A stretch of 64,000 bases of DNA from Edaphosphingomonas laterariae (GTDB lineage Bacteria > Pseudomonadota > Alphaproteobacteria > Sphingomonadales > Sphingomonadaceae): NCBI RefSeq assembly GCF_900188165.1, contig NZ_FZOS01000002.1, positions 1-64,000 of the forward strand, given 5' to 3'. Below, piece by piece: positions 26,734 through 34,779 of this stretch (position 1 is its first letter; the number at the start of each line of letters is the position of its first letter). A program made the translations under genes and the position numbers. The notes under the pieces are model-generated. The model was not told the DNA's origin and did no database searches. It worked only from the letters and a program-made list of their open reading frames with translations.

Positions 26734-27054
26734 CTTCCTCCTTCGGAAGCAGGCGAAAACAATCTTAAATCGTCGGTAAATCAGCGGGTTGACGGCATAG
26801 CGTCTGCCAATGTTCGGCCGGATGCCTTGGCCGCCGGGCAACCGGACCGTGATGTTGACGGCATTAGATGCCGGCATGGAGCCGATACCGCCATGCTCGC
26901 CGGTAGAATTGTGCGCGGCGGGAAGACCTTCAAGCCGGCATCGCATGGAAGCGGTGGCGTTGGCGCCGTGTGAGTCGCTGCGCCGATCGCAGGGGGCTTG
27001 CCAAGGCCGGACGATCTTTTTAGTCCATATGGATTAAAAAGAGGAGGGGCGGCC
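26734..27054. other. Non-coding stretch between tRNA-Phe and the accessory region
   Basis: This 321-bp gap has no credible gene: the short open frames in it overlap the tRNA or lack any start signal. Base composition is lower in GC near 26755-26790. A terminator is not obvious. The last 35 bp hold the palindromic operator-like site at 27024-27033 and the ribosome-binding site of the next gene. An integrase gene or attachment repeat was not seen. Confidence 0.6.
27024..27033 (+). promoter_or_regulatory. TetR-type operator, copy 1
   Basis: TCCATATGGA is a perfect 10-bp palindrome flanked by TTTTTAG and TTAAAAA. It is 21 bp upstream of the ATG of the first gene of the cluster. Two near-identical sites precede the TetR gene at 29477, so these are probably its binding sites. 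Confidence 0.65.
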
Positions 27055-27996
27055 ATGCTGCGGGCTGAAGACAGGATGCACGAACCCGGTGCGGACGAAA
27101 GCTGGTTCGAATCCTGGTGGTTCGCCTTCTATGTGCCGGAGCGCCGGACCACCGTTTACGTCTATCCGTGGTTCCGGCCGAATCTGGGCCTGTGCGGCGG
27201 TGGCGTGTTCGCCTGGGATGATCGCGGATCGCTGCCATGGACGATGCTGCACCATGATTATGGCTGGAGCCGTCGCTATGATGGCGAGGCTGCGATGCTG
27301 GACGGCGCGCGGCTGACGACGCCGCAGGGCGTGATGATCGACGTGATCGAAAGCGGGCATCGCTATCGCATCCGTTATGACACACCGGCGCTGGCGTTCG
27401 ATGTCGAGTTCGCGGCGACCGCCGATGTGGTGGCGACATCGGCCACCACCGCCGATCCCGGCGTCTTCAAGGGCCATATCGATCAGCCGGGCCGGTATCG
27501 CGGTTGGGTTCGCGTGGGCGATGAGCGGCTGGACGTGGATTGCCATTGCGTGCGCGATCGCAGCTGGGGGCCACGGCGCGACGATATGACCGACATGCAT
27601 ATCGGCTATTTCCACGCCACGGCATCGGCGCGCGATGCCTTCCTGATCGTGACGCATGGAGGCGCCGATACCGAGCGTTTCACGATGCTTTCGGGCTATC
27701 TGATCCGCGATGGCATCCATGCGCCGCTGGTGGAGGGAACGGCGCGGATGGTGCGGGGCGACGATCTGTCGCCCGCCGCCTGCATCGTCGAGGCCCGCGA
27801 CGCGCAAGGGCGCGAGTTCGTGGCGACCGGCCACAGCATCACGCGGATGGCGGTGCAGGTTCAGCCGGGCATGTTCAACTGGTCCAGCTTTGCCGAATGG
27901 CAGTGGGACGATGTGAAGGGCCATGGCGAATTGCAGGATACGTGGCATCCGGATGGCTATCGCGCGTTCGCGCGCCAGCGGGGAGCGAAGGCATGA
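27055..27996 (+). CDS. Unknown protein, DUF7064/7065-like beta-rich (lipocalin-like) fold
   Basis: 313 aa, cytosolic, no signal peptide. SWFESWWFAFYVPERRTTVYV, GLCGGGVFAWDD, HCVRDRSWGPRRDDMTDMH and FAEWQWDDVKGHGELQDTW are the strongest blocks; the RDRSWGxR pattern occurs in a group of proteins found beside phosphotransferase-like kinases and annotated DUF7064/DUF7065. Function unknown. GAGGAGGGG six bases upstream decides the ATG. A TetR-type operator overlaps its promoter region. Its stop overlaps the start of the kinase-like gene (ATGA), so the two are cotranscribed and may form a functional pair. Confidence 0.75.
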   Translation: MLRAEDRMHEPGADESWFESWWFAFYVPERRTTVYVYPWFRPNLGLCGGGVFAWDDRGSLPWTMLHHDYGWSRRYDGEAAMLDGARLTTPQGVMIDVIESGHRYRIRYDTPALAFDVEFAATADVVATSATTADPGVFKGHIDQPGRYRGWVRVGDERLDVDCHCVRDRSWGPRRDDMTDMHIGYFHATASARDAFLIVTHGGADTERFTMLSGYLIRDGIHAPLVEGTARMVRGDDLSPAACIVEARDAQGREFVATGHSITRMAVQVQPGMFNWSSFAEWQWDDVKGHGELQDTWHPDGYRAFARQRGAKA

Positions 27997-29306
27997 TCGG
28001 CATCGTCGACGATCCGGCAAAGGACGCGGCGCTCAGGGCCTGGATCGAAGAGCGTTGCGGTGCCGGCATAGCTTCGGTCCACCGGGTCAGCGGCGGGGCC
28101 TTCCGCACGAGCAGCCGGGTGGAGCTTGCGGGGCCCGATGGTCGCCCGGGCTGCGCTTTCCTGAAGATCGACCTAGGATCGGCGCCGAAGACGCCGTTCG
28201 ATTTGCGCCGCGAGCATGGGCTGCTGGCCCGGCTGGACGGCAGGGCGCGTGCGCCGCGCGTGATCGGCTGGCACGAAGGCGCGACCGCGATGGCGATGGA
28301 ATGCCTGCCGGGCGAAGCCGTTTACGCGACGATCCAGGACGACGCGCATCGCGCGCGGATCGAGCGATCCTTCGTCGACGCGCTGGCCGAGTGCCATGCG
28401 GTCGACATCGCCTCGCTCGCGCTGGATCATCTGCCCGCCGGGCTTTCGATCGGGCAGGCGATCGCGCAGGAACTGGCGATGTGGGAGGCGCTGCTCGACG
28501 AGGGAGTTGCCGACCCCGATCCGTTGACCTTGTTCGCCTTCCGCTGGCTGCACCAGCGCCTGCCGAAGGACGATCGGCCCGCCGTGCTGGTGCAGGGCGA
28601 TGCCGGGGCCGGAAACTTCCTGTTCGATGACGAGCGGGTGACGGGCGTCGTCGACTGGGAGATGACGCATCTTGGCCATCCGCTGGAAGATATTGGCTGC
28701 GTGCTGGCGCGATCGCTGGTGCAGCCGATGGCGAGCGCCGAACATCTGCTGGCCCTGTATAACGCGGCTTCGGGCGTGGCGTGGACGCGCGACGAACTGC
28801 TTTATGTGACGGTGCTGGTGATGGCGCGGTTCAGCGTGCCGATCGCACTGGCGTTGGAAAGCCGCCACACGGGCCTCGATTATGGATTGACCAACAGCTA
28901 TTTCCGGCTGTCGCAAATATCGCTGGTCCGGCTGATCGCGCTTGCTGAAAATGTGGCGCTGGACGAAGCGGTGCCTGCTTATGGCGCGCGACCGCCGATC
29001 GATTTCGAGTTTGATTATCTGCGCGACGTGCTGGGCCGGATCGTGCGGCCGGCGGTGGACGATCCCTATGTCGGCTACCGGCTTGACGGCGCGATCGGCC
29101 TGATCGGCTATCTCGGCGCGGCGCTCGGCACGGAAGCGCCTGCGGCGCGCGAGGACCGCGATGTCATGCGCAAGCGATATGCCGATCAGATCGCGGCGAG
29201 GGATATCGGCCCGACCCTGCAGGCGTTCCTGAGTGACGCGCTGTGGCGTGAAAAGCTGATGCGCGACATGCTGGGGCCGCTGCATGGCCGCCGTGTCGAT
29301 CTGTGA
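27993..29306 (+). CDS. Aminoglycoside-phosphotransferase-like kinase
   Basis: 437 aa with the APH/choline-kinase fold. N-lobe: RVSGGAFRTSS and a lysine in CAFLKIDL. The catalytic loop reads QGDAGAGN (Asp203, Asn208) where most members have HGD...N, so the histidine is replaced by Gln201. The metal-binding Asp is Asp221 in VVDWEMTHLGHPLED. The C-terminal ~130 residues are an extra helical region. The substrate is probably a small hydroxylated metabolite rather than an antibiotic, judged from context. Coupled to the upstream gene by overlap. Confidence 0.82.
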   Translation: MIGIVDDPAKDAALRAWIEERCGAGIASVHRVSGGAFRTSSRVELAGPDGRPGCAFLKIDLGSAPKTPFDLRREHGLLARLDGRARAPRVIGWHEGATAMAMECLPGEAVYATIQDDAHRARIERSFVDALAECHAVDIASLALDHLPAGLSIGQAIAQELAMWEALLDEGVADPDPLTLFAFRWLHQRLPKDDRPAVLVQGDAGAGNFLFDDERVTGVVDWEMTHLGHPLEDIGCVLARSLVQPMASAEHLLALYNAASGVAWTRDELLYVTVLVMARFSVPIALALESRHTGLDYGLTNSYFRLSQISLVRLIALAENVALDEAVPAYGARPPIDFEFDYLRDVLGRIVRPAVDDPYVGYRLDGAIGLIGYLGAALGTEAPAAREDRDVMRKRYADQIAARDIGPTLQAFLSDALWREKLMRDMLGPLHGRRVDL

Positions 29307-29341
29307 GCGGCGCGCGCTGTCCGGCCGACCATCCGTTTTCG

Positions 29342-29351
29342 TCCATGTGGA
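29342..29351 (+). promoter_or_regulatory. TetR-type operator, copy 2
   Basis: TCCATGTGGA in the context CGTCCATGTGGATTG, 30 bp upstream of copy 3 and about 125 bp before the TetR start. Same core as the site at 27024 with one central transition. Confidence 0.6.
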
Positions 29352-29371
29352 TTGTGAAGTTGACTTTATAA

Positions 29372-29381
29372 TCCATGTGGA
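29372..29381 (+). promoter_or_regulatory. TetR-type operator, copy 3
   Basis: TCCATGTGGA in the context TATAATCCATGTGGACGATT. The TATAAT just upstream (29367-29372) resembles a -10 element, so binding here would block transcription of the TetR gene (autoregulation). Inference from sequence only. Confidence 0.6.
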
Positions 29382-29476
29382 CGATTAAAAATGCATGGCA
29401 TCTTCCCTCGCCCCTGCGGAGCATCTTAGGAGCCGGATGACGGCGCCTTGCGCCCGTCGAGTCGGGGAGGAACCTA

Positions 29477-30076
29477 ATGCCGAAGATCGTCGACCATGAC
29501 GAACAGCGCCGCATCATCGCCGCGGCCGCCGTGCGCTGGATCGCGAGCCACGGCCTGGAAACATTGTCCCAGCGCAATGTCGCCGCGCTCAGCGGCCGAT
29601 CTAAGGGCAATGTTCAGCATTATTTCCCCGACAAGGCGTCGCTCATGTTCGGGGCGCTCAAATGGGTTTCGGGCGAACGGGCCGAGCGCGCGCGGGCGCT
29701 GCCGGGCGACCCGGATGCCGACGATCCGTTCGCGACGCTCAGCCGGCGGCTTTACGCGGTGCTACCCACCGACGAGAAGCGCGCCGACGAGTGGCGCGTG
29801 CGCCTTTCGCTCTATGTCTACGCGCATAGCGATGGCGACATGCAGGCCTATCTGGCGGAGCATGGCCGCGAGCTTGCCGAGACCGGCACCGCCCAGATCC
29901 GCGCCTGCCAGGCGAAGGGCGAGGTGCGCGCCGATCTCGATCCGGCACTTACCTATCAGCGTCTGTCCGCCGCCGTATCCGGCATCGCCGTCGCCGCGCT
30001 TGCCAATGGCGGCGCGATCGGCCCGGCCGAACAGGAGGCCATGCTTGCCGAAGTGTTGAAGTCCATCGCCGCCTGA
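29477..30076 (+). CDS. TetR/AcrR family transcriptional regulator
   Basis: 199 aa. The N-terminal helix-turn-helix is RRIIAAAAVRWIASHGLETLSQRNVAALSGRSKGNVQHYFPDKASLMFGAL in pattern, with recognition-helix core GRSKGNVQHYF. The C-terminal ligand domain is helical with no recognised ligand signature. GGGGAGG lies upstream of ATG 29477. Two palindromes TCCATGTGGA in its own upstream region and one before 27055 suggest that it represses itself and the flanking catabolic genes. The TonB receptor starts 40 bp downstream. Confidence 0.9.
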   Translation: MPKIVDHDEQRRIIAAAAVRWIASHGLETLSQRNVAALSGRSKGNVQHYFPDKASLMFGALKWVSGERAERARALPGDPDADDPFATLSRRLYAVLPTDEKRADEWRVRLSLYVYAHSDGDMQAYLAEHGRELAETGTAQIRACQAKGEVRADLDPALTYQRLSAAVSGIAVAALANGGAIGPAEQEAMLAEVLKSIAA

Positions 30077-30116
30077 CGAGGGTCGCCAGAACCCTCCGGG
30101 CCAAAGGGAGGGTAGA

Positions 30117-32297
30117 ATGAAAATCCGGACACTGTTCGTGGCGGTCGGTTGTGCCGCCTCCACCACCGCTGTGGCCCGCGCGCAGGAGGCGACCGCGCCG
30201 CAGAGCGGCTTGGAGGAGATCGTTGTCACCGCCCAGAAACGGGCGGAAAACCTGCAGGAAGTGCCGATCTCGATCGTCTCCCTCGGCAATGAGAAGCTCA
30301 CCGATCTCAACATCGATCGCTTCACCGATGTCGGCTTCACCGTGCCGGGCCTGCGCCTGAGCCAGCACCCGACGACGCCCTTTTCGACACGCCTGTTCAT
30401 CCGTGGCATCGGCAACAATGACGCGCAGGTGACGCAGGATCCGGCGGTCGGCGTCTATGTCGACGGCGTCTATGTCGCGCGGTCGACAGGGCTGGCCTTC
30501 GATTTCGGCGATGCCGAGCGGGTGGAGGTGCTGCGCGGCCCGCAGGGCACCCTCTATGGCCGCAACACCACGGGCGGGGCGATCAACATCGTCACCCGCC
30601 GACCCAGCGGCGAGGCCGGCGCCGATGTGGAATTGGGCTATGGTACCAAGGATTATTTCCGTGCGCTGGGCCGCATCGAATTTCCCGAATTCGCGGGCAT
30701 CGCCAGCAGCCTGACCGCGATCTATTCGGAGCGCGACGGGCTGGTGGAGAATGCCGGACCGGGCAAGGATTTCGGCGAGAATGATCGCTGGGGCGTGCGC
30801 TTCGTGGCGGCGGCCGACCTGTCGGACAATCTCGACGTCTTCTTCAGCTTCGACCATTCGCTCGAGCATAATACGCCCTTCTACTACCAGGCCGAGGATG
30901 TGCTGCCGGGGTTCGAAGCTTTCGTTCCGGTGGCGCCGAAACGGGTGAAGCGCGCGACGCTGGCCGCGCCGGTGGAACAGAGCCGGCTGCGCACCGACGG
31001 CCTGGCGCTGACGCTGACATGGCAGCCATCCGACACGCTGACCTTGAAATCGATCACCGGCTATCGCGCGTTCAACGCCAGCGCTTATGCCGATTTTTCC
31101 AGCAATCCGGTGGCCACGTTGTTTCGCACCAACCGGCAGGATACCGACCACCATCAGTTCAGCCAGGAAATCCAGCTGCTCGGCAGCGGGTTTGACGATC
31201 GGCTCCAATATATTCTCGGCGGCTACCTCTTTTCGGAAAAGGCCGACCAGACCGAAGATTATGATGCCGGTTCGTTCATCATCAGCAACCGCTTCATCTA
31301 TGCCAAGAACAAGGCGCAGGCGCTGTTCGCCAACGGCACCTGGGCGTTCAGCGAGCAACTAAAGCTGACGGTGGGCGGGCGTTATTCCTGGGATCAGCGC
31401 CGCGCGACCAAGGACAATATCGATTTCACCCTGCCCGATCCGGCGACGGGGATGCCGCCTTACCCGTTCGTCGGCAATGGCGACAAAAACTTCTCCAAGT
31501 TCAATCCGTCCGCCAACATTTCATGGCAACCGGCCGACGACCTGAATCTCTACGCCAAAGTGGTGACGGGCTATCGCTCCGGCGGCTTCGGCACGGGGGC
31601 CGCCAGCAAGGAAGATTTCGAGCGCGGCTTTGACGAGGAGAATCTGACCTCGTTCGAAGCGGGCGTGAAATGGCAGGGCTGGGATCGCCGGCTGCAGTTC
31701 AACAGCGCCTTTTTCTATTCCAAGTACAAGGACATTCTGATCGACCTCGCGGTGCTCGGCGCTCCGCAGTTCGTTGCCAGCTTCAACGCCGGGCGCGCGC
31801 GCATTTACGGGGCCGAGCTGGATCTGAGCCTGTTGCCGGTCGAGGCGATCCGCTTCGATCTCAGCTATGCCTATCTCAACGCCAAATATACCGAGGTGCT
31901 CGATCCGCAGACGGGCGCGGACGTCACCGACCTGTTCAAGTTTCCCAATGCGCCGAAGAACAGCTTCAGCATCACCGCCGACGCCGAACTGACCCGGATC
32001 GACGATGCGCCGCTGCACCTGATCCTGAACTATGCCTGGCAGGACAAGGTGGTGACGACCGCGCCCTATATCGAGCGGCCGGGCGCGAGGATCGGGGCCT
32101 ATGGCCTGCTCAATGGCCGGCTGGAACTGAAGCAGCTGCCGCTGGGCGCGGGCACGGTGGATCTGGCGCTGTGGGGACGCAACCTGACCGACAAGGCCTA
32201 TGTGATCGATTCGACGGGCAGCTTCCCATGGTCGACCAAGATCAAGGCCTATGGTGAACCGATGACGCTGGGGGTGGAAGCCCGGCTGCATTTCTGA
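30117..32297 (+). CDS. TonB-dependent outer-membrane receptor
   Basis: 726 aa. Signal peptide (MKIRTLFVAVGCAASTTAVA), TonB box EEIVVTAQKR near residue 35, plug domain with FIRGIGNNDAQVTQDPAVG and VEVLRGPQGTLYGRNTTGG, then a 22-strand-type barrel ending in the aromatic-terminated EARLHF. This Pesticin/FyuA-like form is abundant in sphingomonads and imports large or hydrophobic nutrients. It follows the TetR gene by 40 bp and precedes an MFS carrier, so it may import the substrate of this cluster. Confidence 0.93.
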   Translation: MKIRTLFVAVGCAASTTAVARAQEATAPQSGLEEIVVTAQKRAENLQEVPISIVSLGNEKLTDLNIDRFTDVGFTVPGLRLSQHPTTPFSTRLFIRGIGNNDAQVTQDPAVGVYVDGVYVARSTGLAFDFGDAERVEVLRGPQGTLYGRNTTGGAINIVTRRPSGEAGADVELGYGTKDYFRALGRIEFPEFAGIASSLTAIYSERDGLVENAGPGKDFGENDRWGVRFVAAADLSDNLDVFFSFDHSLEHNTPFYYQAEDVLPGFEAFVPVAPKRVKRATLAAPVEQSRLRTDGLALTLTWQPSDTLTLKSITGYRAFNASAYADFSSNPVATLFRTNRQDTDHHQFSQEIQLLGSGFDDRLQYILGGYLFSEKADQTEDYDAGSFIISNRFIYAKNKAQALFANGTWAFSEQLKLTVGGRYSWDQRRATKDNIDFTLPDPATGMPPYPFVGNGDKNFSKFNPSANISWQPADDLNLYAKVVTGYRSGGFGTGAASKEDFERGFDEENLTSFEAGVKWQGWDRRLQFNSAFFYSKYKDILIDLAVLGAPQFVASFNAGRARIYGAELDLSLLPVEAIRFDLSYAYLNAKYTEVLDPQTGADVTDLFKFPNAPKNSFSITADAELTRIDDAPLHLILNYAWQDKVVTTAPYIERPGARIGAYGLLNGRLELKQLPLGAGTVDLALWGRNLTDKAYVIDSTGSFPWSTKIKAYGEPMTLGVEARLHF

Positions 32298-32339
32298 GGC
32301 GCGTGCCCGGTCTGAAGGGGGGCGGCAGCGGCCTGCGTC

Positions 32340-32404
32340 GCAAAAGTGAAAGGATCGCGGGGTAGGTGCGGGGCGGGCCCGCTCCGCCGGCCTTTCACTT
32401 TTGC
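32340..32404 (+). repeat. 14-bp perfect inverted repeat between the TonB receptor and MFS genes
   Basis: GCAAAAGTGAAAGG (32340-32353) and CCTTTCACTTTTGC (32391-32404) are perfect reverse complements separated by 37 bp of very GC-rich sequence that contains the palindrome GCGGGCCCGC. It can form a cruciform or hairpin ending in TTTTG, so it may terminate the receptor transcript, or it may be a paired regulatory site before the MFS gene. Confidence 0.7.
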
Positions 32405-32425
32405 ACGGACAATCGGGCGCCCGAC

Positions 32426-33916
32426 GTGGTTCGCAAGTTCACCGAAGGCCGCATGCTGGCTTATGCGTCCGGCAATTTCGGCAAGGCGCTGGTCTTTTCC
32501 GGCGCCGACCTGACGATCCTGTTCCTGCTAACCGATCTGCTGGGCCTTTCCGCCATGGCGGCGGGTTCGCTGATGCTGTTTGCGCTGTGTGGCGATCTTG
32601 TCTTCGATCTCGTGGCGGCGCGGCTGGTGATCCGGTTGCGGCACGCCGGGAAAGGCTATCGCTGGATGGTGGCCGCCGCGGCGATCCCGTGCGGGCTGGC
32701 CTTTGCGCTGCTTTATGCCATGCCGGCGCTGGGCATGCGCGAGATCTGGGCGCTGGCGTTGGCGCTGCTGGTGTTCCGCGGTGCCTATGCGGTCATCGAT
32801 GTGCCGCATAATGCGCTGATGGCGCAGATCACCAGTGACAGCCGGGCGCGGGGACGGGTGTCGGGGTATCGGCTGATGTTCAGCACGGCGGCCGCGCTGG
32901 CGCTCGCCACCATCCTGACCCCGCTGGTGCAGCAAGCGGGAAGCGAGCAGGCGTTCGACCGGCTGGCGATCACCGGCATGATCGCGGGCATGGTCTTCAT
33001 CGTGACGATGATCCTTTGCGCGCTCACCTCGAATGACGGTGCCGGTCGGCCGATTGCGGACACGCCGTGCGAGGACGGGATCGCCATCCCGCTGGGCGAT
33101 CCGATGGTGATGGCGATGGCGCTGCTGGGCCTGCTGACCGGATTCTTCGTCCCCGCTTTCGCCCGCACGCTGCTTTACATCGGCAGCTATGTCGTCGCGC
33201 GGCCGGAACTTGTGCCCGGCCTGCTGCTGGCGCTGACCTTCGGCCAGTTTGCCGGGGTACTTTTGTGGACGGCGTTGACCGGCCGGTTCAGCAAGAGCGC
33301 GTTGCTCGCCATGGGCGGCGGAGCGGGCGCCATCGGGCTGATCCTGTTCGCGCTGTGCCTGCCATGGCCTGCCGCGCTGATCGGCTGTGCGGCGTTGATC
33401 GGCTTCGGCCTCGCCAGCGTCTATATGTTGCCCTGGGGCCTGCTGGCCGACGCGGTGGACGTCGTCGCCTGGCGGCATGGCCGGCGCTTCGAAACCGGCA
33501 TGTTCGCGGGATATCTGGTGGTAGTGAAGGCGAGCGGTGCGGCATCGGCGGCGGCGATCGGCTGGGTGCTGGACGGGCTTGGCTATGTGCCGGGGCAAGC
33601 GCAGGCGCCGGCGGTGCAGGCGGGCATCATTGCGCTGGGGCTGGGGTTGCCGCTGATCGGCTGCCTAAGCGCGATCCTGCTGATGCGCCGGTTCGATCTG
33701 GGCCATGCGCGCCATGCCCGCCTGATCGCCGGATTGGCGCGCAGGCGGGCGCGGCGCGATGCTCAATCCGGTGCCGAACCGGTTTCCGGGTTGAAGCGGG
33801 GATTGGCGAAATCGAGCGGCGACGGTTCGACCGGCGCGGGCGGGCTGGCGCTTTCCGCCCAGGCGCGGCAGAGCATATCGCGCAGCATGGTGGCACCGGC
33901 CGTCGCCCGTTCGTAA
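32426..33916 (+). CDS. MFS carrier of the GPH (glycoside-pentoside-hexuronide)-like type
   Basis: 496 aa from GTG 32426; ATG 32453 is an alternative but would remove the conserved start of the first helix (FTEGRMLAYASGNFGK). Twelve hydrophobic segments are visible; RGAYAVIDVPHNALMAQIT and the cytoplasmic SRARGRVSGYR are typical of MFS_2/GPH symporters. The last ~50 residues are a hydrophilic tail read from DNA that overlaps the end of the convergent nuclease gene by 154 bp. Probable role: inner-membrane uptake of the compound taken in by the receptor. Confidence 0.85.
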   Translation: MVRKFTEGRMLAYASGNFGKALVFSGADLTILFLLTDLLGLSAMAAGSLMLFALCGDLVFDLVAARLVIRLRHAGKGYRWMVAAAAIPCGLAFALLYAMPALGMREIWALALALLVFRGAYAVIDVPHNALMAQITSDSRARGRVSGYRLMFSTAAALALATILTPLVQQAGSEQAFDRLAITGMIAGMVFIVTMILCALTSNDGAGRPIADTPCEDGIAIPLGDPMVMAMALLGLLTGFFVPAFARTLLYIGSYVVARPELVPGLLLALTFGQFAGVLLWTALTGRFSKSALLAMGGGAGAIGLILFALCLPWPAALIGCAALIGFGLASVYMLPWGLLADAVDVVAWRHGRRFETGMFAGYLVVVKASGAASAAAIGWVLDGLGYVPGQAQAPAVQAGIIALGLGLPLIGCLSAILLMRRFDLGHARHARLIAGLARRRARRDAQSGAEPVSGLKRGLAKSSGDGSTGAGGLALSAQARQSISRSMVAPAVARS

Positions 33917-34755
33917 ACCAGCGCGCGCACGTCCTTGTCGGCGAAATTGGTGAAGCCATCGCGCTTTTCGAGGGCGTAGACGCTTTCCATCTTGCCGCCC
34001 GCTTCATCGAGGAAGGCGAGAACCGCGTCGAACATGTCGCCGGTGCGGCGCCCCGGCGCGCCGATCCGTGGCGCGATATCGGCGGTGGTGAGCTTCATGC
34101 CATCGACGAACTTGCCCTCGAACCGGCCATGGATGCTCCGTTCGCGGGTATAGCCCTTGGGATTGTCGCTCAGCCAGCCATCGGCGTGGATGGTATCGTG
34201 CAGCGGCTGCGCGCCATCGCCGATATAATGGCCGAGCCGAATGACCTGGAAGGCGCAATGCTGTTCGGGGATCGACGCGTCGCCGCCTTCGGCCGCCGCC
34301 TTGCGCACCTGGCGCATGCACACCACCAGCCGGTCATAAGCCTCGATTGCGGCATAAGGCAGAGTGCCGGTCCAGCGGACATTGGTGCGCGCGGCGGTGG
34401 CCGGATCGCTGTCCTTGATCGTTTCATAATGCTTGTAGAGGGCAAGGACGAATTCATGGCGCGAACGCGGGATCGGCTTCACGAAGCTGAACTGTTCGCG
34501 GAACCAGCCATGGTTGGGATCTTCCTCCATCTTGGAGAAATTTTCCGAATTGCCGCGCCAGTTGTCGGGCAGCGAGGCCGAGGCGGCGATATAATCGACA
34601 TAGCGGCGCAGGAATACCGGGCCGTCATCGGGAATGGCATCGATCGCCGCGCGATCGATCACCGCATGGGCGGTATGGCCCCATGCGTGCGCGGCCGTGG
34701 GGGTAAGCGCAAGCGCGCTGATCGACGTGGCGAGGGCAAGTATGAGGGCACGCAT
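33763..34755 (-). CDS. Secreted S1/P1 nuclease
   Basis: 330 aa. The signal peptide ends at AHA so that Trp25 (AHAWGHTAH) becomes the mature N-terminus, whose amino group binds zinc in this family. LGHYIGDGAQPLHD supplies further His and Asp zinc ligands, and a His/Asp-rich part follows the DGWLSDNPKG loop. Such enzymes cleave single-stranded DNA or RNA and remove 3'-phosphates in the periplasm. ATG 34755 has AGGAG eight bases upstream; an ATG six bases earlier is too close. Third gene of a TonB receptor-DUF218 operon. Confidence 0.9.
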   Translation of the reverse strand: MRALILALATSISALALTPTAAHAWGHTAHAVIDRAAIDAIPDDGPVFLRRYVDYIAASASLPDNWRGNSENFSKMEEDPNHGWFREQFSFVKPIPRSRHEFVLALYKHYETIKDSDPATAARTNVRWTGTLPYAAIEAYDRLVVCMRQVRKAAAEGGDASIPEQHCAFQVIRLGHYIGDGAQPLHDTIHADGWLSDNPKGYTRERSIHGRFEGKFVDGMKLTTADIAPRIGAPGRRTGDMFDAVLAFLDEAGGKMESVYALEKRDGFTNFADKDVRALVYERATAGATMLRDMLCRAWAESASPPAPVEPSPLDFANPRFNPETGSAPD

Positions 34756-34779
34756 CAGCATGTCTCCTGTGAAAAGAAA

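Noticed and set aside
26701-26973. Small plus-strand open frame starting inside tRNA-Phe
   Set aside because: It overlaps the T arm and acceptor of the tRNA, has no ribosome-binding site and no recognisable sequence.
27993-29306. Antibiotic resistance by aminoglycoside phosphotransferase
   Set aside because: The fold is shared but the catalytic His is missing, the protein is much longer, and the genomic context is catabolic and TetR-controlled with a receptor and carrier.
29477-30116. Additional TCCATRTGGA site directly before the TonB receptor at 30117
   Set aside because: The 40-bp gap contains no such palindrome; the receptor may be read from the TetR promoter instead.
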